Below, in pieces: positions 56,555 to 64,000 of a stretch of 64,000 nt of DNA (position 1 is the first letter of the stretch; each line of letters starts with the position of its first letter). The stretch spans positions 655,869,750-655,933,749 of the forward strand of contig NC_053391.1 of the NCBI RefSeq assembly GCF_905171765.1. Direction: 5' to 3'. A model generated the notes under the pieces. It had not been told where the DNA came from and did not search any database. It saw nothing but the letters and a program-made list of their open reading frames with translations. The stretch comes from Bufo bufo (taxonomy: Eukaryota > Chordata > Amphibia > Anura > Bufonidae). Made by a program: the position numbers and the translations under genes.

Positions 56555-56852
56555 CCCAATGGCTGGCCTATCCATGGGATATGAAATACGTGATTGATCA
56601 GTGGGGGTCCGGGAACGGTGGCCCATGCGTCCCCATTTGAGTGGAGCAGGGGTCACACATGCTCGCTCCCACTACATTTTGCTCTCTATGGAGACACATT
56701 TTTGTACTCCACTATCTCCATTCAAATGGGGAGCACAGGCCCTTGTTCTCATCATTGGCGGGGGGCCCAGTTGTCAGACCCCTGCCAATCAAAAACACAC
56801 CCTTAACCTGTGTAGAGTGGATAAGTTGGCGCAATGGAACAACCCCTTTAAG
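56555..56852. mobile_element. MITE, TTAAAGG-type, right end clear
   Basis: Ends GGAACAACCCCTTTAA. The body has ATCAGTGGGGGTCC and CCATTTGAGTGGAGC with mirrored CTCCATTCAAATGGGG. The left terminus is degraded. Confidence 0.55.
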
Positions 56853-58117
56853 GATCCTTCTGCCCTCAATCAGGCCTATATGTTTATCTATTTGTTGAGC
56901 ACTGTGTTGTGGATTTGTACTTATACTGCAGTGTAAAGCATGGGGGAGGGGACAAAGCAGTAGTCTGACCCTGTGGTGATCGCCCAATGCAGGCGATCCC
57001 TTTAATATTCTATTCTCTTTATATGGGTGTCAACAACTGAAAGGTCAACAACTATGTATGCAGTAGAAGTTTAGGTTCTCCCTAGGCTGTACGTTTTTCT
57101 AAACTGGTTACACTGGGAACTGCTGGTTAGAGGACCAGTAGGGCAGTTAACCTCTGGGCTTCTGTAGTTCATTATCCTTCTTGTAGAAATTTTCACAAGT
57201 CTATTGCTTAGGCACGATTCATTGGAACTTTGGCACTTGTCTGTTCTTGCCACAGCTATAAACCATGGCCGCATGAACGGCAGCTAAGTGTCCCATTGAA
57301 AACAATGGGGCACAAATTATGTGCAGGTTTTTGGCATGGAATGCAAGCTAAACTTCCGATGACAAACAATTCTGTGTTAATGGGTCCTAAGGGGGAGATC
57401 TGCCAAGAGAAAATCCACAATGGAATATAGTACTGTACCAGCAAAATGAATGAGAGAGTCACATGCTGCAGTAGACACATGGGATGAGTGCACTACCCCA
57501 GAGGAACACTGCAAAGGGATAATTATTGTTAAAAGGGTTAATAAAATGCTACAGAGTCAAATACAGACAATATTTTTTTTGGGCACTATGTATACATAAT
57601 CGCAATGTGTGGGCAATATATAGTTAACTAATTGCAGACCTGGTTAGGTTACCCTGGTGATGGACTAAGTCCGCCCCTTGGTATGATAGACAGTGTGAGT
57701 GGACCAGGGCTACAGACAAGACCTACATGTAAGAGCTCCTGCAGAGTAGGCCCAGAGAGAAGCCTCCTTCAGCATTTTATATATTTACAGATGGTCCATA
57801 AGACACATAGGTATTCACTGAGTATGTAGAATGAGATAAGTAGCGCTTATCAATCAGCGCAGATACGCATTATGCATAAAGCAATCTTTTGTTTCTTCAC
57901 ATACCACTGTTTTCCTTGAGTTTTCCCCTTAGTCACGGCTGTTTAAACATTTAGGATATGACAACCTTCTCAACATGGCTCCTCTGCCAGTTCTCTGAGG
58001 CCAAAACTGCTTCCCCTCACTTCCCATACACACTTGCTGTAGCCAGCAGCTCCCTGCCAGCCAATCTGATTGGATTACTGAGAGACACGCCTCCTCACTC
58101 TAAAGCCTAATGCAGGC
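56853..58117. other. No gene recognised
   Basis: Unassigned sequence. A weak MITE end GATCCCTTTAATATT is near 56995. The frames of 60-74 codons show no domain. Confidence 0.4.
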
Positions 58118-58901
58118 ATGCAGTGTGAAGGACCGCCCCTTTGTCTTCTGTTTATACTAAAGGGAAGACAGACAAGCCCTAGCAACAGTATTTTAAGGGA
58201 GCAGTGGAAAGGGACAGAGGACATTAATGAAAGCTGTTATTATAAGGTAATTACAGATCTTTTGACAATCATTGACAGATTAACTCAGGTATACATGCCT
58301 AGCTCTAATAAACTAGCAAATAAAAGTTGGTATTAGAAAACTAAAAGTAAGGGGAAAACCCTAATAATTGGCCCAGATGAGTCAGATAGAGAAGCTAAAC
58401 AATTCAGTAAACAGACTATGGCAGGATTTCTGTCAAGTCAACCTATTACACACACTTTATTGGCAGAAGAAAATAAAGTTTTCTCTACGGAAAATCTTCC
58501 AATAAATGCTTTGGAGATTAATCAGGCTTTCAGGGAAATAAACAAGACATATAAACAATATCTAAGATCTGTCTGGGAGGTAACGAGTCTTGAGACCTAT
58601 TTACAACACAATATAGTGTATAGGGGCATGCGAATACATATAACACCAAATTAACATCAAGAAGACCCTGATTTTTTAAAAGGTTGGTAAGCACTATTGA
58701 CAGAGAACTCCTTGCGGATGCAGACGTACCTATTAGAATACGAAAAAAGAATATTAGTGAAAGTCTCTATGCAACTAGAGAAAGAGATTAATGATATACA
58801 GAGCTCTCGCACTCAATCAGAGTTTGGAAGCCTTGAAAGCAAACTCCCAAAAATATAGAAAATCTACAAAGTGAAATCAAAGAGAGAAAGCATCGCAAAT
58901 A

Positions 58902-60144
58902 CACTGCCTGTCCAAAAAAAGAAGTCGCCACCTGGATTTAACTAAGCAAATAGTTATGAGCCTTCTATTGGATAATTACTGCATGGGCGATTATCTTTAA
59001 GCTGGCAACAAGTTATTTAACCCCAACTGGTGCAATGAATTGCTTCTCATTTCTTAAACAACCATGTCGAAAGACACATCTCGTGGTCATGGAAAAGATG
59101 TTAGTCTGTTTGAGAAGGGTCAAATCATTGGCATGCATCAAGCAGAGAAAACATCTAAGGAGATTGCAGAAACTAATAAAATTGGGTTAAGAACTGTCCA
59201 ACGCATTATTAAAAACTGGAAGGATAGTGGGGACCCATCGTATTCGAGGAAGAAATGTGGCGGGAAAAAAATCCTGAATGATCGTGATCGGCAATCACTT
59301 AAACGTTTAGTGAAATCTAATCGAAAAAAACAACAACCGTAGAACTCAGGGCTATGTTTAATAGTGAAAGTAAGAGCATTTCCACCCGCACAATGCGAAG
59401 GGAACTCAAGGGATTGGCACTGAACAGCTGTGTAGCCGTAAAAAAAACCACTAATCAGTGAGGCAAACCAAAAAACAAGGCTTCAATTTGCTAGGGAGCA
59501 TAAAGATTGGACTCTGGAGCAATGGAAGAAGGTCATGTGGTCTGATAAGTGAAATTTTACCCTGTTTCAGAGTGATGGGCGCATCAGGGTAAGAAGAGAG
59601 ACAGATGAAGTGATGCACCCATCATGCCTAGTGCCTACTGTACAAACCTGTGGGGGCAGTGCTATGATCTGGGGTTGCTGCAGTTGGTCAGGTCTAGGTT
59701 CAGCAGCAGTATGTGCTCCAAGAATGAGGTCGGCGACTACCTGAACATACTGAATGACCAGGTTATTCCATCAATGGATTTATTCTACCCTGATGGCACG
59801 GGCATATTCCAAGATGACAATGCCAGGATTCATCGGGCTCAAATTGTGAAGGAGTGGTTCAGGGAGCATGAGACATCATTTTCACACATGGATTGGCCAC
59901 CACAGAGTCCAGACCTTAACCCCATTGAGAATCTTTGGGATGTGCTGGAGAAGACTTTGCGCAGCGGTCAGACTCTACCATCATCAATGCAAGATCTTGG
60001 TGAAAAATTAATGCAACACTGGGTGGAAATAAATCTTGTGACATTGCAGAAGCTTATCGAAACAATGCCACAGCGAATGCGTGCCGTAATTAAAGCTAAA
60101 GGGGGTCCAACAAGTGTGTGACCTTTTTTTTTGGACAGGCAATG
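58902..60144 (+). mobile_element. Tc1-like transposon, DD36E spacing, decayed
   Basis: TA at 58900-58901 and 60145-60146. Ends CACTGCCTGTCCAAAAAAA and TTTTTTTGGACAGGCAATG, short simple inverted repeats. The empty site would join the surrounding ORF in frame, which shows it inserted into an existing element. The transposase is broken. Confidence 0.9.
59064..60121 (+). pseudogene. Tc1 transposase, DD36E, broken
   Basis: The first 92 codons are intact (KGQIIGMHQAEKTSKEIAE, HTH region). Then a shift near 59340, a shift near 59450, and a stop at the first catalytic position (WSDK then stop, about 59550). The last 165-codon frame (59624-60121) has FQDDNARIH and [11 protein letters not shown], with 36 residues between the second D and the E, and reaches the natural end. 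The spacing suggests the DD36E (Incomer-type) lineage; this is inference. Confidence 0.88.
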
Positions 60145-60534
60145 TATAATAGAGATAAAGGGACTTTGAGACAGGACACATTTACATAAAAAATACAGGG
60201 ACTAGACTCCAAAATAACTATACAAGAAATCAAACCCAGTATACTGATATTTCAGAGTCAGAAATATCGGAATCAGAGGGGAGTATATCAAATCAGAAAG
60301 TCAGAACAAAGCGTAAAGCTAAAAATAGACCGGGTTATACTTAGAGAAAAAAGACTTATAATCCAAATAATAATCTAAATAGTAATTCAAAATGTCAGTC
60401 AGGTCAATTGCTAAAACAAGGAGAATTGAGAGTACAGCAGCGAGAAGGCGGACAACTACCGTCACAGTCACCACCCTCCTTTTCATCATCATCTTATTAT
60501 CACAGCTTACCACAACCCAATGCCACCACAGTAC

Positions 60535-61460
60535 CAATGAATAGTGATGGACGAACATCGGCTGGGACGATTCGCGAACGGGCGTTCGCGATCAAATGTT
60601 CGCACCCATTGACTTTAATAGTAGGCGAACCTGAAAAACCTTGAGGTCATATTTGCAGCCACCAAATATTTACTAGAAGTGCACAAATAGTCCCACAACA
60701 TGGACAGTGACATACCAGAGGGGGATCAATGGCAAAAATTCCCACAAAAAATATGTATTTTAATCAGGGGCCATTTTTAAGCGTCTTAAAGGGAAACTCT
60801 CAAAAATGCGCCCTGCTGGAGCCTAGAAAATTTTTAGTTCCTATCGGTTTGATGTATACAAATGTGCAGCACTCCACGTTTTTGTATCCTGCAGAGTCTA
60901 TTTAAAAATACATATGTTAACGTCAATTTTTTTTCTACCATGGAACTGTATGGTGAACGGACGCCACTGTACGGCATCAGTCGGAGGCATCTGTTAACGC
61001 ATACATTTTTGGTATGCATTAAATGGATGGCAAAAATAGGATGTGAACCCAGTCCTAGTGTCAGAATAAGCACCAGTACACAGCGGAGCAGCGTGGCGGA
61101 GAGTGGAGGCCGCCACGTACTGACAGAGCGCTACCCGGTCCTGGTGGTCAGGGATGAGGACTGTGCTTCCCAAGGATCATTTTCTACTGGGAAATACAGG
61201 GCACAGTATAATACACTAGCATCTATATAATATAAAGATATTAGCCCTACCCCCGAATGATAATACAATTAGGTGGTCATTTATTATATAGAAATACGTC
61301 TACGTTAGGCGTATTTCAGACACAGATTGTGGCGCAAAGGTCCTTAGCACCGCAATCTGCATATTTTTCCCGCTCATGCCAGGTCTAAAAAAGGTTGGCA
61401 TGGGCAGGGAAAAGGATATAGTTATGGCCATCCAGTTATTGGATACCACCGCCATACATT
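60535..61460. other. No gene; dispersed repeat piece
   Basis: 60541-60660 contains GATTCGCGAACGGGCGTTCGC and ACCCATTGACTTTAATAG, phrases I associate with dispersed anuran repeats. 60785-60830 (CTTAAAGGGAAACTCTC) is another MITE-like end. The rest is unassigned up to the LINE. Confidence 0.4.
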
Positions 61461-63662
61461 GACCGGATAAAAGGGTATGTTACGGAGACATGGTTTAATG
61501 AAAGAAATGACTGGGACATAACCATACCAGGGTACTCTTTATACAGAAGAGACAGAGAAGGCAAGAAAGGAGGAGGAGTGGCCCTGTATGTGAAAGATAG
61601 CATTAAATCTAACCTAATACAAGTTGGTGAGGCCAACATAGAGTCAGTTTGGGTTACGTTGCAGTTTGCTAACCATGCAGTAACTCGTGTAGGTGTGATA
61701 TATAGACCACCTGGTCAAGTTAAAGAACTAGATGATCTACTAGTTGAAGAAATAGCTAAAATGACAATGAAAGGAGAAGTTATCATTATGGGAGATTTCA
61801 ATCTTCCAGATATAAACTGGAAAACCAAAATAGCAAGTTCTACCAGGAGTACAGATATTCTAAATTCCCTACTGGGGTTATCTCTACAACAAGTGGTTGA
61901 GGAGCCAACCCGGAGGGAGGCCATTTTGGATTTGGTATTCACAAACGGGGATTCGGTATATGATGTCATTGTAGGCGAAACCTTGGGATCTAGTGATCAC
62001 CAGTCAGTGTGGTTTAATATAAGAACTGTGAAAGAGTCCCACCACACAAAAACAAAAGTTTTAGATTTTAGAAAAACAGACTTTTCAAAAATGAAATTAG
62101 TCATAAATGAGTCCTTATCAGACTGGAACGGATTACATGGAGTCCAGGAGAAATGGGACTACTTAAAAGGTGCATTATTGAAGGCAACAGAAAATTGCAT
62201 TAGACTCGTCAGTAAAAGCAAAAAAAGGAGGAGACCAATGTGGTACTCAACAGAAGTGGCCCAAATCATTAAAAATAAAAAGCTAGCATTTTGTAATTAT
62301 AAAAAAACCCAGAGCAATGAAGATAAGGAAATCTACAAGATTAGGCAGAGAGAGGCCAAGCAAGTTATAAGAACTTCTAAAGCGCAGGCAGAAGAAAAAC
62401 TAGCTCAGTCTATGAAAAAAGGGGATAAGACATTCTTCAGATATATAAATGAAAAAAGGAAATTAAAACAAGGAATAACTAAATTAAAAACAAAGGACGG
62501 AAGGTATGTAGAAGAGAATAAAGGGCTAGCCGACTGCCTTAATGAATACTTCTGTTCAGTTTTTACAAAAGAAAAAGGAGAAGGACCTCCACTAGAAAGA
62601 ATGACTATTAAATCGTTTGATGCATGTATCTTTACAGAGGAAGATGTTCTAAGTTTGCTGTCTAAGGTGAAGACAGATAAGTCACAGGGGCCTGATGAGA
62701 TACACCCAAAATTATTAAAAGAGCTTAGTGGTGAGCTGGCAAAACCGTTAACAGATTTATTTAACCAATCATTAGTAACAGGAGTCGTCCCGGAAGATTG
62801 GAAATTGGCAAATGTCGTGCCCATTCACAAGAAAGGTAGTAGGGAGGAATCGAGCAACTATAGACCAGTGAGTCTGACATCAATAGTAGGCAAATTAATG
62901 GAAACCCTATTAAAGGATAGGATTGTGGAACATCTAAAATCCCATGGATTGCAAGATAAAAAACAACATGGGTTTACTTCAGGGAGATCATGTCAAACAA
63001 ATCTTATAGATTTTTTTGACTGGGTGAATAAAATAATAGACGGTGGAGGTGCAGTAGACATCGCATATCTAGATTTTAGTAAGGCTTTTGACACTGTCCC
63101 ACATAGAAGACTTATCAATAAACTGCAGTCATTGAGCATGGACTCCCATATTGTTGAGTGGATTAGGCAGTGGCTGAGTGACAGACAACAGAGGGTTGTA
63201 GTCAATGGAGAACATTCAAAACAAGGTAATGTTACCAGTGGGGTTCCACAGGGATCTGTACTGGGACCGATTTTGTTTAATATCTTCATAAGTGATATTG
63301 CAAAAGGCCTCGCTGGTAAGGTTTGTCTTTTTGCTGATGACACAAAGATATGTAACAGGGTTGATGTTCCTGGAGGGAAACGCCAAATGGAAAAGGATTT
63401 AGGAAAACTAGAAGAATGGTCAGAACTCTGGAAACTGAAATTTAATGTGGATAAGTGCAAGATAATGCACCTGGGGCGTAAAAACCCAAGGGCAGAATAT
63501 AGAATATTTGACACAGTCCTGACCTCAGTATCTGAGGAAAGGGATTTAGGAGTAATTATTTCAGAAGACTTAAAGGTGGGAAGACAATGTAATAGAGCAG
63601 CACGAAATGCCAGCAGAATGCTTGGATGTATAGGGAGAGGTATAAGCAGTAGAAAGAGTTAA
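61461..63662 (+). CDS. LINE endonuclease-reverse transcriptase, partial
   Basis: The open frame extends upstream of the first ATG (61578) to about 61461 and starts with endonuclease residues (VTETWFNERNDW, PGYSLYRRDRE, then MGDFNLPDINW and SSDHQSVWF). The linker is Lys-rich. Reverse transcriptase follows: PISNYRP-like [23 protein letters not shown] (first catalytic D, near residue 501 from the ATG), [13 protein letters not shown], and LFADDTKI (near 584). The protein nicks target DNA and copies its RNA there. A stop at 63660-63662 interrupts the C-terminal region, after which the same frame continues. Start codon lost by truncation. Confidence 0.9.
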   Translation, partial: DRIKGYVTETWFNERNDWDITIPGYSLYRRDREGKKGGGVALYVKDSIKSNLIQVGEANIESVWVTLQFANHAVTRVGVIYRPPGQVKELDDLLVEEIAKMTMKGEVIIMGDFNLPDINWKTKIASSTRSTDILNSLLGLSLQQVVEEPTRREAILDLVFTNGDSVYDVIVGETLGSSDHQSVWFNIRTVKESHHTKTKVLDFRKTDFSKMKLVINESLSDWNGLHGVQEKWDYLKGALLKATENCIRLVSKSKKRRRPMWYSTEVAQIIKNKKLAFCNYKKTQSNEDKEIYKIRQREAKQVIRTSKAQAEEKLAQSMKKGDKTFFRYINEKRKLKQGITKLKTKDGRYVEENKGLADCLNEYFCSVFTKEKGEGPPLERMTIKSFDACIFTEEDVLSLLSKVKTDKSQGPDEIHPKLLKELSGELAKPLTDLFNQSLVTGVVPEDWKLANVVPIHKKGSREESSNYRPVSLTSIVGKLMETLLKDRIVEHLKSHGLQDKKQHGFTSGRSCQTNLIDFFDWVNKIIDGGGAVDIAYLDFSKAFDTVPHRRLINKLQSLSMDSHIVEWIRQWLSDRQQRVVVNGEHSKQGNVTSGVPQGSVLGPILFNIFISDIAKGLAGKVCLFADDTKICNRVDVPGGKRQMEKDLGKLEEWSELWKLKFNVDKCKIMHLGRKNPRAEYRIFDTVLTSVSEERDLGVIISEDLKVGRQCNRAARNASRMLGCIGRGISSRKS

Positions 63663-64000
63663 GTGCTTATGCCGCTGTACAGAACACTGGTGAGACCTCA
63701 CTTGGAGTATTGTGCGCAGTACTGGAGGCCATATCTTCAGAAGGATATAGATACTCTAGAGAGAGTTCAGAGAAGAGCTACTAAACTAGTACATGGATTG
63801 CAGGATAAAACTTACCAGGAAAGGTTAAAGGACCTTAATATGTATAGCTTAGAAGAAAGAAGAGACAGAGGGGATATGATAGAAACTTTTAAATACATAA
63901 AGGGAATCAACTCGGTAAAGGAAGAGAGCATATTTAAAAGAAGAAAAACTACCACAAGAGGACACAGTTTTAAATTAGAGGGGCAAAGGTTTAAAAGTAA
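63663..64000 (+). pseudogene. LINE ORF continuation after in-frame stop
   Basis: Directly after TAA the same frame reads LMPLYRTLVRPHLEYC, RRATKLVHGLQ, LEERRDRGDMIE and TRGHSFKLEGQRF, the standard C-terminal region of CR1/L2-group proteins, without a further stop to the window end. One base change (probably GAA to TAA, by position in the family) explains the break. Confidence 0.85.

Larger units (their letters stand above)
58118..60540 (+). pseudogene. Retroelement-like ORF split by a Tc1 insertion
   Basis: Frame 58418-58654 (78 codons) reads VWEVTSLETYLQHNIVYRGM, and after two stops the same frame continues with LLTENSLRMQTYLLEYEKRI and a helical, charged stretch to 58899. The Tc1 element 58902-60144 interrupts it. 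Beyond the insertion the frame resumes with basic residues and Gln-rich sequence. The layout (helical domain, arginine-rich region, low-complexity tail) resembles the first ORF of amphibian retroelements; a Penelope-like source is possible. No reverse transcriptase follows. The outer limits of the element were not found, so the coordinates are approximate. Confidence 0.4.
61461..64000 (+). mobile_element. LINE, CR1/L2 group, 5'-truncated
   Basis: Coding sequence begins inside the endonuclease domain at about 61461 with no 5' region, which is the usual truncation. It runs to the window edge still coding, so the 3' end is outside. It is distinct from the minus-strand copy at 45436-46972 (different residues throughout) but of the same broad group. 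Confidence 0.88.

Overview
The window looks like intergenic DNA from a large, repeat-rich vertebrate genome, most likely an anuran amphibian (frog or toad). The evidence is the combination of many short inverted-repeat elements beginning TTAAAGG (the Xenopus T2-MITE type), tRNA-derived SINEs, a CR1/L2-group LINE with an ACTATGT-type tail, three Tc1/mariner lineages and chromodomain Ty3/gypsy elements. I found no convincing exon of a host gene and no cellular RNA gene. Nearly everything that can be named is a mobile element or a repeat. The species call is inference.

Layout. 1-413: 29-bp minisatellite. 789-1887: small MITEs, one a near-perfect foldback. 2490-6746: a 4.3-kb inverted-repeat element flanked by the 8-mer ATAGACAC (hAT-like), holding palindromes, a C-rich minisatellite and a tandem duplication of about 1.9 kb. 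6841-8403: a complete Tc1-like element with an intact 338-aa transposase (DD37E spacing). 8510-9680: a pyrimidine/purine-rich palindrome. 9867-10997: a broken DD34E Tc1 element cut by a gypsy LTR.

10998-24481 is a nested retrotransposon block. Gypsy copy A (+) runs from its 5' LTR to the end of integrase, where it is fused to an inverted copy B (-). B carries gag-pol, a chromodomain and both LTRs. A 3.3-kb LTR element (16158-19502, 5-bp target duplication, tRNA-Leu-type primer site, no reverse transcriptase) sits in B's integrase, and a collapsed second LTR element sits in B's 5' LTR. Both gypsy copies show a covarying 10-nt match between the presumed RNA 5' end and the primer-binding site, the signature of self-primed reverse transcription (Tf1/sushi group).

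24566-58117 is mostly unique-looking AT-rich DNA with scattered MITEs (TTAAAGG type with TTAA ends; GGGTAC/GGCCTC type with TTA duplications; hAT-like with 8-bp duplications), two SINE copies, a three-unit 330-bp tandem array, a 557-bp palindrome followed by four hairpins, and a 5'-truncated LINE on the minus strand. 58118-60540 holds a retroelement-like ORF split by a decayed DD36E Tc1 element. 61461-64000 is a long LINE endonuclease/reverse transcriptase ORF, interrupted by one stop and running off the window.

Only the DD37E element still looks as if it could encode a working protein. The other autonomous elements carry visible lesions. No cellular pathway is encoded here; the elements interact only by nesting and rearrangement.
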